Shown: piece by piece, positions 22,235 through 33,504 of the stretch | Layout of the letters: each line of letters starts with the position of its first letter | How positions within the stretch are numbered: the first letter of the stretch is position 1 | Assembly (NCBI GenBank): GCA_027257055.1 | Contig: JAPVLO010000040.1 | Coordinates: 1,262,501-1,326,500 of the forward strand | Length of the DNA: 64,000 nucleotides | Direction of reading: 5' to 3' | Source of the DNA: Cephalopachus bancanus | Taxonomy: Eukaryota; Chordata; Mammalia; Primates; Tarsiidae | The notes under the pieces: generated by a model | Seen by the model: the letters and a program-made list of their open reading frames with translations, nothing else | What the model was told of the DNA's origin: nothing | The model's database searches: none | Translations under genes and position numbers: made by a program

Positions 22235-23820
22235 AAAGGAAGTTTTCCTGGCTAACCATATGCAGAAGAATGAAATTGGACCCCTACCTATCACCATATA
22301 CAAAAATTAGCTCAAAATGGATCAAGGACTTAAATATGAAACCTCAAACTATAGGAATCTTAGTAGAAAACTTAGGGAACACTCTTCTGGACATCGAAGT
22401 AGGCAAGGAATTCATGGCCAAGTCCTCAAAAGCAAATGCAGCGAAAGCTAAGATCGGTAGGTGGGATCTTATGAAACTAAAAAGTTTTTGCACAGTAAAA
22501 AAAAAAATCATCAAGAGAGTAAAGAGACAAACTCTGAAATGAGGAAAAAATATATCTACAAGCTTTGCATCCAACAAAGGTCTAATACCCAGGATCTACA
22601 AGGAACTCAAATGAATTGATAAGGGAGGAAAAAATCATTGAAAAGTAGGCAAAGGACGTGAACAGACACATCTCAAAGGAAAACATTCAAGCAGCCAACA
22701 AACATATGAAAAAATGTGCAGCCTCACTAACCATCAGAGAAATGCAAATCAGAACTACAGTGAGATAACACCTGACACCAATAGGTTTGGCTATCATTAA
22801 AAAGCAAAAAAACAACAGGTGTTGGTGAGGCTGCAGAGAAAAGAGAATGTTTTTATGCTGTCAGTGAAAATGTAAGCTAGTTCAACCTTTGTGGAAAGCA
22901 GTGTGGCATTGTCTCAAAGAACTAAAAATTGAGCTACCATATGATCCAGCAATCTCATTTCTGGGGATTTACCCAAAGGAACATACATCCCTTTACCAAA
23001 AAGACACCTGCACTTGTATGTTCACAGCAGCACTATTTGCAAGAGCAAAAACATGGAACCAAGTCAGATGTCCATTGAAAATGGATTGGATCAGCCAGGC
23101 TTGGTGGCTCAGCCTGTAATCCCAGCACTTAGGGAGGCCAAGGCAAGTGGATTGCCTGAGCCCGCGGGTTCGAGACCAGACCCAGCAACTGAGCAAGACT
23201 TCTTCTCTACAATAAATCAAACAATTAGCCGGGCGTGATAGCACACACCTGTAGTTCTGGCTACTTGGAAGGCTGAGGCAGAAGGATCACCGGAGCCCTG
23301 CAGGTCGATGCTGGGGTGGCTGTGAGTGTGCTACTGCACTCCAGCCTGAGTGACTGAGTAAGACTCCAACTCAAAAAAAAAAAAAAAAAGAAAATGGGTT
23401 GGATAAAGAAAATGTGGTACATATACAAGATGGAATTTTATGCAGCCATAAAGATGAACAGACTCATGGCTTTCACAGCTACATGGATGCAACTGAAGAC
23501 ATTGTTCTAAGAAGCAGTTTCTAAGTGAACTATCACAGAAACAGAAAACTGAATACCGCATGTTCTCACTCATAAACAGGCCCTGATAACTGGACACATG
23601 AGCACAAAGGTAGAAACAACAGAAGCTGGGCACTGCGAAAGAAGCGAGGGAGGAAAGAGGAAAAAGGGGCACACCGCCACACACCGGACACCAGGTCCAC
23701 TACCAGGAGAAGAGAGGGCTCGTTAGAAACCCAAACTTCACCTGCACACAATTTACTTACAGAGTAAATCCTCACATGGACCCCACAACTCTAGAGTAAA
23801 ACAAAATAAAACATAAAAGG
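22235..23820 (+). repeat. 5'-truncated L1 (ORF2 3' third plus 3' UTR)
   Basis: It starts in the distal ORF2 coding region ('CATATGCAGAAGAATGAAAT'). It continues through 'GCAACTATTTGC'-like penultimate blocks, 'CTCACTCATAAACAGGCCCT' and a purine-rich 3' UTR, to 'GACCCCACAACTCTAGAGTA' and an A-rich tail at ~23,815. An open frame of 111 codons at 22,207-22,542 is an ORF2 remnant; later stops and a frameshift break it. It hosts the Alu at 23,094. Confidence 0.93.
23094..23388 (+). repeat. Alu dimer inside L1
   Basis: It starts 'GCCAGGCTTGGTGGCTCAGC' and ends 'GAGTAAGACTCCAACTC' plus poly(A). The target-site duplication 'AAAATGGATTGGA'/'AAAATGGGTTGGA' lies within L1 sequence. The Alu is therefore younger than that L1. 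Confidence 0.96.
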
Positions 23821-24003
23821 ATGTTTTCAAAGACTTTTTAATGGATTGAGGAAATGTTAATAATGTCAACGGTAACATCCAGGTACAAACCTGCCTGAAC
23901 ACAACAGCCAATCTCCAGAATGCACTCAACTGACTTTTGGGAAAGAGAAAGTGCATGGCCAGCAGGCAGGCTTAGGAAGGAGATGGACTTTTCATCGTTC
24001 ATC

Positions 24004-24302
24004 TTTTTTTTTTTTTTTTTGAGTTGGAGTCCCACTCTATCGCCCAGGCTGGAGAGCAGTGGCAGGTTCATGGCCACCCCAGCATCAACCTGCTGGGCTC
24101 AGGTGATCCTTCCACCTCAGCCTTCCAAGTAGCCAGAACTACAGGCACATGCTACCATGCCCGGCTAATTTTTTGATTTATTGTAGAGTGGAGGCCTCGC
24201 CAAGTTGTCCAGGCTGTTCTCGAACCTGTGGGCTCAGGCAATCCCCTCACCTCGGCCTCCCAAAGTGCTGGGATTACAGGCTTGAGCCACCACATCCGGC
24301 CC
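24004..24302 (-). repeat. Alu dimer
   Basis: Poly(T), 'GAGTTGGAGTCCCACTCTAT', and the end 'GAGCCACCACATCCGGCC'. The duplicated target is about 'TTCATCTT'. Lineage-specific linker present. Confidence 0.95.
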
Positions 24303-24840
24303 ATTCATCTTCTTAAACTTTTGAATCTTCAGATGGAAAAGAGCTATAAAAGCACAGTAAAGTAAATAGGACCCACGCTAAGACAAGGTATTATAAGATT
24401 CTACCAACTTCCAGATAGGAAAAAAGTCACATACAAAGAAACCAGAACCGGAATACTTTCTGATCATTTTTCAACTGAAGGATTAAAATAAAGACATTTC
24501 CAGCTATTTGCAGGCAAGAAGTGTTTCTCGGGAAGCTACCGGAAGTAATGCTACATCAATAATAAAAGATAAATCAAGAGGAATATGAATATCTAACACA
24601 GGCAAAGGAAAGCACTATACAAACCCATAAGATCCCTCCCTCCACTCTGGGAAGGGGCCAGAGAACTTCTGCCGGGCAGTCTCCAGGAAAAAACATGGAT
24701 TGAGCACATTTGTGACATTAGGACACTTTAAGAAAGTAAATACTAGATCCTTAGAAAACTAAAGAAACGTTCTTAATTACAGGAGCATACACTATTTAAC
24801 TCAGAGTTGGAATCTATCTGCAGAGTATCTGGATGCATGT
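24303..24840 (+). repeat. possible HAL1/old L1 ORF1-like fragment
   Basis: 'AAATAAAGACATTTCCAGCT' (~24,487) and 'ACCGGAAGTAATGCTACATC' resemble the ORF1 3' region of old L1/HAL1 copies. The call is weak. Confidence 0.4.
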
Positions 24841-26724
24841 GTTGGTTCAGATTCTCTAAGAAGCAGGTGTGGTAAGAGGTACAAGAGATTGCTTGGAGTA
24901 AACATTTGTGAAGGATAAAAAGGAGGGAGCCCTAAGACCATCATGCAGTTCTGACAATTGGGAAGGAGAGAAAGTTAACAAGAAAATCTTGGCCAGGCCG
25001 ATGGGGAGTCCTTCCTTCAGCCAAAGTTCCTCATTAAAACAGTCTCAGATCTAGCAGAAAGAGACCTGAATGAGTACCTATATGGGCTAAGTCTATTGAC
25101 TAAAGGTAGCCAAAAAGAAGTCTGATGTAGAGTAACTCCAAAAGGGTAGCAGCTTGGGGCCACAACAAGAGACCCAAATGGTATGTAGATACTGACTATT
25201 GATGGGAACAACGAACACTGAAATGAGAGGGAAAGGGAGAGGGAGAATGGGAGGAGGTGGTGTTGCAGAGATAAAAGCAATCGCAAGACTCCTTCAGTTG
25301 CCACTGTACATTTCTCAACCTCACAAGAAGTTAGGTTGAGGCTACTGAGTGGCACAGGACAACGGGAGATGAATAAAAGTGAGGTGTGTCCCTTTCAAGT
25401 GGAGGAGAACCGAGTGTGAGAGTTTGGTCCATCATGCTCTTACCCTGAGAAGTGAATTGTGAAGCCACGTGTTGTGACTGGTGACACAAGATGGAGTTAA
25501 CCTAGGCCCTCGAGTCAGTCAACAGAGGACAGGCTTCCACCTAGACACACATCATCCTATCTACCTGCCTTCCCCAGGTGGCAACTTGGTCACTTACTCT
25601 AAGGAGAGTCCCGGTCACTGCCCTTCTTGCCTTGTTTCCTAACATCAAGTATCCTCAGCAGCCTCCATCCACCCTCTGCAGCAGTAGCCAAAGCCGCTGC
25701 TGTATTCAAATTCAACCAGAGCAGACCCGGGTTCTGGTCCTCCCACTCCAACCACTTCTAGATCCAGATGAAGGATTGTGCGGTGAGACGTGGGATCTGG
25801 TTTCTCCATCAGCTCCCAGAGCAGTTGGATATCACATCCAGAAAGTGCAGAGGAGTTAGTGCTTCTGGAGCAAACTTTGGCCAATGAGATGCAGGAGATG
25901 AGAAGGAGCTGGAAACTGTATTATGTCCCTTCTTCCCTGTGATAAATTGCTCCATGGTGTGTTGCACTAAAGACATCCTGCATGACAGAGTAACCAAATG
26001 CATTTTCTTGTGATGCCGTGGTATCTCAGTAGTGCATCTATGCCTTGGTTTTCTCTTCTGGTCTACCTTACTTTCTTCTACCCACTGTCTTGCTGCCCTG
26101 TGAGGCATTACACCTCACAACAAGCTCTAGCATGTAAGCTTTGCCTCAGGCTCTGTGTTCAGTGGCTAAGACACCTTTGGAGGTGACTCCTTGGGAAACA
26201 GAGAAGTTCAAGGGGAGAAGTGACTGAGGATACTTCTTCAAAGAGTCCTGCTGAGCCCTGTGTGCAGGAGACGAAAAGGGGAGCAAAAAAAATAATGACG
26301 GAGTTTCTGAACAGCTTAGAAAAAGAATCAAGAGCCACAAACCAAGAAAATGGCTGAGATAACATTGTTAGATGCTGAGAATTTGTTTCCCTACCTCTGT
26401 GATTTCTCTTCTACCTGACTCTTTTTTCACGAAGATTTGAAATAAAACCTGTAACGTGAAAAGAATGTTCAGACCCACATGCCAAAATAGCAGGGAAGGG
26501 AGAGACAGAAGCTACGGGGACTGTATCCCAAACAATAGTCCAGATGAGCTGTAGCATGCCCCATGACAGTGACTGAGGCACAAGGAAGGTTGAGGTCCCA
26601 GGCATGCAGAAATGCCATGCATGCCAATGATAATGACAAGAGCTGCACCACCTACGAAGGGTTTCACTGATACTCTGGTTCAAGAAATGTCATATTTCTG
26701 TGAATTTTTAAATTAAAATAAATC
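24841..26724. other. unclassified, partly LTR-like
   Basis: No gene seen; frames of 90-112 codons lack domains. 25,860-26,170 ends 'GCCTCAGGCTCTGTGTTCAG', which has the look of an unassigned LTR. 26,280-26,300 is A-rich. There is no further support. Confidence 0.3.
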
Positions 26725-27017
26725 AGCAGGGCACAGTGGCTCATGCTTATAATCTCAGCACTTTTGGAGGCCGAGGAGAGAGGATTGTTTGAGGCCAGGA
26801 GTTCAAGAACAGCCTGAGCCATATAGCAAAACTCCAAATTTTTACAAAAAAATAAACAAATTAACCAGGTGTGGTGGCATGCATCTGCAGTCCTAGCTTC
26901 TCAGGAGGCTGAGGCAAAAGGCTCCCTTGAGCCCACGGAGTTGAGGCTGCAATGAGCACTGATCATGCCACTGCTCTCCAACCTAGACAACAGAGCAAGA
27001 GCCTGTCTCAAAACAAA
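26725..27017 (+). repeat. older Alu dimer (without lineage-private bases)
   Basis: It starts 'AGCAGGGCACAGTGGCTCAT' and ends 'GAGCAAGAGCCTGTCTC' plus an A-rich tail. It lacks the private 'CAACTC' 3' end and the ATAAATC linker. It therefore resembles the ancestral AluJ-like type and predates most other Alus here. Confidence 0.9.
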
Positions 27018-27075
27018 GAATTCCATCTCAGCCTCATCAGCCAAGATTGGCAATGGAAGATAATGAATGGAAGAA

Positions 27076-27350
27076 TTGGGGAAGTCTCCCATCTCCTGTA
27101 AGACTCTAAAATGATGCAAATAGTTAACATGTTATTGAGCACTTACTGTATGCCAAATGCTGGTCTACATACTTCATATGTATTAATTCATTTAATCCTC
27201 ATGACAACATTTTTGCTAGATACTGTTAACATCTCCACGTGATTGATGAGGAAACTGACTCATTCGCCCAAGGTCAAGGGGGTAATGGAGAAAGAGTTCA
27301 ACTCAACTCTTGGGCTCCTGAATTCCATGTTATTAACTGATACACTACAA
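27076..27350 (-). repeat. MIR (-) containing templated-duplication donor
   Basis: 'TATTGAGCACTTACTGTATG' to 'GATGAGGAAACTGACTCATT' is a reversed MIR. 27,076-27,216 recurs at 28,968-29,108 with about 95% identity. The MIR continues normally past 27,216 here but not at the second site, so this is the donor. Confidence 0.88.
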
Positions 27351-28084
27351 TGCATGTGATGTGAGACTTTTATAGTCAAAACAAGAGGAAGGGTGTCTGG
27401 TCCTTCCAAGGCCAGCTAAGGTAGCTCTTAGTCTTCCCTGTTAAGTACTGTGGGGTCCACTCAAAGGGATAGCTTTTATTGGAAACCACATGTCTTCTCA
27501 CCCTGGAGGCCTTGGCCATGAGAAATCAGCTTCAGCTTATGACACAATGGATGGAGATTCAGCCTATCCAGGACCTTACCACTTTTTCCCATCTCAGGGT
27601 CTTGCTGTCTTGGCTCCTCCCTCATTCCTTCTTCTCAGAAAGTTCAATCCTCCTTTTCCAGAATTAATTAAGCCTGTGTCCTTTTCCCCTTTGTTGAATC
27701 AGTGTCCACTTCCAACCTCTACCAGTGAAAGACTGCGCTTACATCCACAGGTCAGTTCCACGCTGGTGCAAAGGAAGATGTGAGATGTTCCCTCTCCTGA
27801 AAGAAAAGGGAAAATATTTGTTTGTGTTTTCTGAAGAGATTCAGGGTCATGGGGAACTGTTGTAGAGATTTCACACTGTATGACTCTAGGAGGAACCATT
27901 CACGTTCATAGTCATCATATATTTAAATATCAAGACCATCTCTTGAAGACCAAAGCAGAGTACCTTGAGGAAGGGAAGGACTTTTTAAACTCATAGCAAG
28001 GAGTCTTGAGGGCCGGAGGTGGGGCTGGAAGGAGTCCATCGTAAAGCAAATGGGGAAAAGTCAAAACATCATTAACTTCTCAAT
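27351..28084. other. unclassified non-coding sequence
   Basis: Plus frames at 27,479-27,783 have no domain. No recognised repeat. Confidence 0.3.
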
Positions 28085-28320
28085 AACTCATCCAGTTACC
28101 AAATTAACATTTACCAGGCACTCCCTATGTCTAGGCACTTTTCCAAAGACTTTATATTCATTGTGACAGTCTTCCAAACAATGAAGGAGGCAATATTGTA
28201 ACCACCATTTTAAAGATGAGAAAACCAAGACGGTTATTTGTCCGTAACTCATAAGTGGAGAAGATGGAATTTGAACCCAACTTGTCAGCCTTGTCTGCCC
28301 AACTTGCCAGCCCTCGCTCT
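28085..28320 (-). repeat. MIR SINE
   Basis: 'ACCAGGCACTCCCTATGTCT', 'CACCATTTTAAAGATGAGAA' and 'GATGGAATTTGAACCCAACT' are in MIR reverse order. Nearly full length. Confidence 0.85.
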
Positions 28321-28661
28321 TACCTTGTTTGGATGAGAAAGCCACACCAGGACTCAGCCTTGGGGAAGGAGCAGCCAAGGGGGCCCATGACCACAAAAGC
28401 ACGCAATTTTTTTTTAATTTTTATTTTTTATTTCAATAGTTTTAGGAAATACAGATAGTTTTCGGTTACATGTTTGCATTGGATAGTAAAGAGGAAGTCT
28501 GGGTTTTAAGTGAGCCCACTATCCCCAACGGTGCGCACTGTATCCGACTGGTGATTTTTCCTCTCTCTCCTTCTCCACCATCTGGGTCTCCAGTGTCCAT
28601 TATTATTCTCTATGCATTTGCAGATCCTTAATTTGGCATCCACTTATAAATGACAATTGGA

Positions 28662-28960
28662 GCCAGGCTCGGTGGCTCAACCTGTAATTCCACGCTTTGG
28701 GAGGCTGAGGTGAGTGGATTACCTGAGCCCGTGGGTTCGAGACCTGCCTGGGCAACTTGGCGAGACCTCATCTCTACAATAAATCAGAAAAATGAGCCGG
28801 GTGTGGTAGTGTGCACCGGTAGTTCCACCTCCTTGGAAGGCTGAGGCGGAAGGATCACCGGAGCCCAGCAGGTCGAGGCCGCAGTGGCCGGCAGCGGCCA
28901 CTGCACTCCAGTCTAGGTGACAGAGTGAGACTCCAACTCAAAAAAAATAAAAATAAAAAT
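28662..28960 (+). repeat. Alu dimer inside L1
   Basis: It starts 'GCCAGGCTCGGTGGCTCAAC' and ends 'GAGACTCCAACTC' plus an A-rich tail. The target duplication 'AAATGACAATTGG'/'AAATGACAACTGG' includes bases just before the templated insertion. The Alu therefore inserted at or after that event. Confidence 0.95.
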
Positions 28961-28967
28961 AAATGAC

Positions 28968-29108
28968 AACTGGGGAGGTCTCCCATCTCCTTTAAGACTC
29001 TAAAATGAAGCAAAGAGTTAACATGTTATTGAGCACTTACTGTATGCCAAATGCTGTTCTACATACTTCATGTGTATTAATTCATTTAATCCTAACAACA
29101 TTTTTGGT
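28968..29108 (-). repeat. templated insertion: copy of 27,076-27,216 (partial MIR)
   Basis: About 140 bp, around seven differences from the donor 1.9 kb upstream, in the same orientation. It is embedded in an unrelated L1. It carries no poly(A) and cuts the MIR mid-element, so it is not a retrotransposition product. Confidence 0.88.
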
Positions 29109-29514
29109 TAGGTTTTCTGTTCCTGGGTCAGTTCACTTAGGATGATGTTCTCCAGTTCCATCCAACTGGTTGCAAAAGATGTTATTTCATTCTTTTTGAC
29201 AGCTGGATAGTATTCCGTGGTGCAGATATACCACATTCTCATTATCCACTGATCAGTTGATGGGCATTTAGGTCAATTCCACATCTTCGCAGTGTGAATT
29301 GTGCTACGGCAAACATGTGGGTGCAGGTATCTTTTTTATATAACAACCTCTATTCCTTTGGGTAGATACCTAGTAGTGTGAAGGCTGGATCAAATGGTAG
29401 ATCTACTTTAAGTTCTTTGAGAAATCTCCATACTGCATTTAGTGACAATCCTACCAATGTCCCTTTTCATAGAGTTCCACAGTGGTGGAATCATCCCTGG
29501 GGAGGCTGCATGTT

Positions 29515-29690
29515 CAGACTTTTCACAGGCCAGCACCACTAACCGGCACACATGACTTTGCACAAATTGTTTAACATTTGAGAGTCTCAAACTATCTCCC
29601 TGTGAAATCAGGGTTAATGCTCATTGGCTTGCAGAGTGGGGAGGATTAAAGAATGCATCCCATATAAAGTGCCTAGAACATGGATATGTA
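29515..29690 (+). repeat. MIR SINE
   Basis: 'CACATGACTTTGCACAAATT', 'TGAAATCAGGGTTAATGCTC' and 'TATAAAGTGCCTAGAACATG' follow the MIR order. Confidence 0.75.
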
Positions 29691-30827
29691 TGATTTTCCC
29701 TTACCATGACCAACTCTCCACCTTCCTCAACACCCTATCACTGAGTCTCTACAGAACCCACCTTTTCCGTTAAATTCCTGGAGTGAGCTTTTTGAAGAGA
29801 CACTTAAGCTGGGTTGTATTATCTGATGCAGATAACTTTTCTGATGTGTATCAATCATTTTCATTTGTAAGGTGGGTGGATTTTATATATCTATATCTAG
29901 CTGCTGGGAGGAAAATTTTTAAAGCTTCAAGATGGGATTTTTAAGACATCTTTATTAAAAAAAAAAAGCAAAAGTTTAACCTTCAAGGCAAATAAAACAG
30001 AACATGAAGTTTATACTTGAATACACACAATATCAAAAAGATTAAAAAAAAGGCTAAGCCTGTGATTGCAGATGTACAACTTTGACTTCAATTGTTCAGA
30101 CAGTATCAAAGGATTATTTTCATCTGCATGGGGAGTGGGCACAGCCCAATGCATCATTGTATGATTTCACAAAATCTGTCCTCATCCCCAACGCTGCACT
30201 CTAATAACCCCATTATTAGAGATGCCTTATTCATTCACTTTTTCTTTCTCTCTCACATCTGCTTTCTTCACTCATTCATCCATCCAAACATCTCTTCCCG
30301 AGTGGTTGCCAGGCATGTGTTCGCTGCTGAGAGAATAAAAATTATTGACAGATATTTGACAGATGAGCACAGATATCTGCTCTACAGACAGAGGCACAGG
30401 CATGTTTAGATGATCACGATAGAAAGTAGGTTTTACCTACGACATGTTACAAGATCAATAAGAACAGGGGAAAGAAAAAGACTTGATTCAAAGGCAAATA
30501 CGTGAACAATATAATTTTTGTATTTTGCGGTGTCATGAGCAAACACGGAATCCAAAGAACTCCACATTACCTGGGGGTAGGCTCGGGGAGAGGGGAGCTC
30601 TGAGCTACGATAGGAACTCAGCAGCAAACCAGGAAACGAAAGTATCTTGGCATTTCTCTCCCCTGGTAAAAGATGAATTGCGCCAGAGGAATAAACCAGG
30701 TCATCCCAATCCCCCATTCCACTATTTGCTTCTGCAGTCTCCAGTTTACCTGATGATTTTCCAGGTCATGTCTGTGAAAGTATACAACCCAGGAACGGTT
30801 AAAGTGCAGGGTGGAAAAGACCTCAAG
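29691..30827. other. unclassified non-coding sequence
   Basis: Frames of 105 (30,092-30,409) and 159 codons (30,483-30,962) are present. The latter runs into an MLT1 LTR and has no domain, so neither is called a gene. 29,950-29,970 and 30,040-30,050 are A-rich. Confidence 0.3.
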
Positions 30828-30914
30828 TATTGTTATGATCTGAACATTCGTGTCCCCCCAAAATTTCATGTGTTGAGGTTAAATCATCAATGTGACAGCA
30901 TTAAGTGGTGTTGC

Positions 30915-31000
30915 CCTACACAAAGAGTACCTGGTACTTACTTGTACCCCACAACTCTATAATAAATACAAAATAGAATAACCTTAGAGAGAAAAAAAAG
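30915..31000 (+). repeat. probable ultra-short L1 3' tail
   Basis: 'AGAGTACCTGGTACTTACTT' and 'GTACCCCACAACTCTATAAT' plus A-rich DNA match the last ~60 bp of the L1s at 23.8 and 32.2 kb. It interrupts the MLT1A LTR. Confidence 0.6.
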
Positions 31001-31229
31001 AGATGGTGTCTTTAGGAGCTGATTAAGCCATGAGGGCAGAGCCCCCATATAAACGGAATTAGTGACCTTATAAAAGAAGCACAAGGGAGCTCTTTGCCTC
31101 TGCTGCCACATAAGAACACAGCATGAGACCTCATCTGTGAGACAGAGGGGTAACCTACACCAGACACCGAATCTTCTGGTGCCTTGATCTTGGACTCCTC
31201 AAACTCCAGAACTGAGAAAAAGAAATGTA

Positions 31230-31519
31230 TTTTGTTTTTTGAGTTGGAGTCTCACACCGTTGCCCAGGCTGGAGTGCAGTGGCATGTTCACGGCCACCCC
31301 AGCGTCGACCTGCTGGGCTCCGATGATCCTTGAGCCTCAGCCTTCCAAGTAGCCTGAACCACAGGCACGCGCTACCATGCCCAGATAATTTTTGACTTAT
31401 TGTAGAGATGAGGTCTCGCCAAGTTGCCGGGGCTGGTCTCGAACCTGCAGGTTCATGCAATCTGCTCACCTCGACCTCCCAGAGTGCTGGGATAACAGGC
31501 TGAGCCACCGAGCCCGGCC
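31230..31519 (-). repeat. Alu dimer inside MLT1A
   Basis: It starts 'GAGTTGGAGTCTCACACCGT' and ends 'CTGAGCCACCGAGCCCGGCC'. The target duplication 'AGAAATGTATT'/'AGAAATTTCTA' is imperfect. Lineage-specific type, little decayed. Confidence 0.95.
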
Positions 31520-31596
31520 AGAAATTTCTATTACTCATAAATTACGCAGTGAAGATATTTTGTTCTAGCAGCCCAAATAGACTAAGACAAGCGTCT

Positions 31597-32330
31597 GCTC
31601 TAACGCTGCCTTTTACAAATCAGAGACTTCGTGAACAATGCTGCGATAAACATACATGTGCAGGTATCTTTTTTATAGAGTGATTTGAGCTCTTCAGGGT
31701 ATATTCCCAGGAGGGGGATTGCGGGGTCATATGGAAGGTTGATTTTTAGAGCTTTTAGGAATCGCCACACTGCTTTCCACAGAGGCTGCACTAGTTTACA
31801 CTCCCACCAACCATGCTGTCTATCAAAAGAGGACTGGATTTTTTAAAATGTGGTACATATACACAATGGAATATTACACAGTCATAAAAAAGAACAAAAT
31901 CATGAATTTCGCAGCAACCTGAATGGAACTAGAGTCTATAATACTGAGTGACCTTTCACAGAAACAAAGATCTGAGTATCACATGTTCTCACTCATAAGT
32001 TGACCTTGAACAACTATCGTAATACTATAAGAAAAGGATTGACAGTGGCAGGAAACTATGGGAGGGGGCAGGGAGGGGAAAGGAGGTGGGATTAACGGTA
32101 ATCGATATCTGTCTGGGGACTGGGGGGGTGGCACACCTCATCAACAAGGGTACCTGCACAATGCATATTTGTATACCTAACCCTTAACTGTACCCCACAA
32201 TTTTAAAATATAAAAATATGTAGTAAAATAAAAAATAAAAAAATCAGAGAACCCAGGCCAGGAGAGGTTAAGAGATTTGCCCAACGCCACAAAGCCCATT
32301 AAGACCTAGAACCTAGGCTTCCCCATCCCT
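31597..32330 (-). repeat. MIR split by a twin-primed L1
   Basis: The left part, 31,597-31,626 ('GCTGCCTTTTACAAATCAGA'), continues at 32,241 ('AAATCAGAGAACCCAGGCCA', 'AGAGGTTAAGAGATTTGCCC'). Together they form a normal reversed MIR core. 'AAATCAGAGA' is duplicated at both junctions. Confidence 0.85.
31627..32240. repeat. twin-primed (5'-inverted) L1 insertion
   Basis: 31,627-31,812 is L1 ORF2 sequence on the minus strand ('AATGCTGCGATAAACATACA' to 'CACACTGCTTTCCACAGAGG'). 31,815-32,240 is the following part of the same L1 on the plus strand ('AATGTGGTACATATACACAA' to 'ACTGTACCCCACAATTTTAA' plus A-tail). Identical 10-bp flanks 'AAATCAGAGA' (31,617-31,626; 32,241-32,250) prove one insertion event. 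Confidence 0.95.
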
Positions 32331-32394
32331 CTCGAGGTCTCCCACTCAACACATGAAGAGCCAGCACATACAACACCGATAGAGCGACAATTAA

Positions 32395-33175
32395 CGCCCC
32401 CATTTTCCAGAGAAGAACCAGCAGCCGCGCAACCCCGGTGTCCCAACCCGGACTCCAGAGCGCGTTCCATGAGGGCACACTGCCGCCTAGGGGCAAGGAA
32501 GGCAGGCTCGAGGCAGGTGGCCCGCAGGACCTGGGGTGGGAGGGAGACCGATGCCGGGCGCGGCCTTCCAGGCGACTTTCATCGACTTCTCGCCTAGCCA
32601 GGGGCGGCCACCATTCTGCCTCCCGCCGCTGCCCACGCGCTTAAAACTTCCCGCCCACACCCTCCAGGGAGACTCGTGTCGCTTCTACCGTCTCAGGTTG
32701 CCCAACGAAAACAGAGACTGGAAATAGGTGCCGCTTGCGCCAGAGGGATCATTTCTCATCCGCCTCATCATGCAGCATATGGAGCGAGGAAGACGTATCC
32801 CTCTGAAATCGCTGGCGGCCACCTGTGGGTTTTCACCAGGAATCTGTGCATCTTTCAGAGCGTGGGCAAGACGGCGCTCCGTCCTGCAGGTGCCATCCAC
32901 GCAGCGCAGGTACAGGGGAGCGCGGGTGCAGCTCATCATCTGCCCCATCCCGTCCACTAGTGATCATTTTTGTGGGACATCATGCCCAGTCGGTCTAGCT
33001 GTGGAGAGCAGCCGCCCTTTTGAATAAGGCATCATCACGGAGCACGTGGAGGGCGCGGGGGCTCCTACTGCAGACCAACAGCACCGCCTAGTGGCGAACT
33101 CCGAGACAGACAACTTCGTCTTCCGTCGTCGCCGGTGCGTAGGACGCGCAACAGACAGCCCTCGTTTTAGGTGCG
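32395..33175. promoter_or_regulatory. CpG island, candidate TATA-less promoter
   Basis: It is the only GC-rich, CpG-rich block in the window. I count roughly 60 CpGs in about 780 bp, near the number expected from base composition, while the rest of the window is CpG-poor outside Alus. No TATA box. Short frames on both strands (99 codons plus 32,728-33,027; 90 codons minus 32,685-32,957) match no family I know. 'CGCAGGTACAGG' near 32,905 could be a splice donor. Most likely a 5' end/first exon of a gene that extends beyond what I can follow; direction undetermined. Confidence 0.7.
33082..33094 (-). promoter_or_regulatory. candidate CTCF site in the CpG island
   Basis: The minus strand reads CCACTAGGCGGTG, agreeing with the CTCF core at about 11 of 13 positions. 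A location at the island edge is plausible, but a motif match alone is weak. Confidence 0.4.
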
Positions 33176-33504
33176 AAATCAGAATCTAGAGAAAGGGTCA
33201 CTACCCAAGATGAGCAGTTCCGCCAACATCTTTTTAAGGTTTTAGTTTTAATTATTATGGATACATAGTAGTTGTGCATACTTATGAAACACATGTGATC
33301 TTTGAACACAAACATACGCTGTGCAATGATCAAATCCGGGTAATGGGGGTCTCTGGCCCTCAAGCATTTGTCATGTGTTTGTGTTAGGAACATTCCAGTT
33401 CTACTCTTCTAGTTATTTTGAAACAGACAATAAATGGTAGTTAACTATTGTCACTCTATTGTGCTGCCAAACACTCGTTCTTATTCCTTCTAACTATGGT
33501 TCTA

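Larger units (their letters stand above)
28405..29437 (-). repeat. 5'-truncated L1, with an Alu and a templated insertion inside
   Basis: Minus L1: a T-rich start, 'TTTCGGTTACATGTTTGCAT', 'GTGTCCATTATTATTCTCTA', then after the interruption 'GTTTTCTGTTCCTGGGTCAG' and 'CAAATGGTAGATCTACTTTA'. The L1 is broken between 'CACTTATAAATGA' (28,651) and 'GGTTTTCTGTTCC' (29,111) by an Alu plus a copied MIR segment. About 13 bp of L1 is missing at the join. Confidence 0.9.
30828..31592 (+). repeat. MLT1A-type LTR with nested inserts
   Basis: It starts 'TGTTATGATCTGAACATTCG', followed by 'GACCTTATAAAAGAAGCACA' and 'GACACCGAATCTTCTGGTGC'. It ends 'TAGCAGCCCAAATAGACTAA' at ~31,585. It is interrupted by a short L1-tail-like piece (~30,915-31,000) and a full Alu (31,230-31,519). 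Solo LTR. Confidence 0.88.

Noticed and set aside
22207..22542. 111-codon frame as a possible functional L1 ORF2
   Set aside because: It is only the distal ORF2 of a 5'-truncated L1, without endonuclease or reverse transcriptase and with later stops.
30483..30962. 159-codon open frame on the plus strand
   Set aside because: The last third is MLT1A LTR and an L1 tail; no domain elsewhere.
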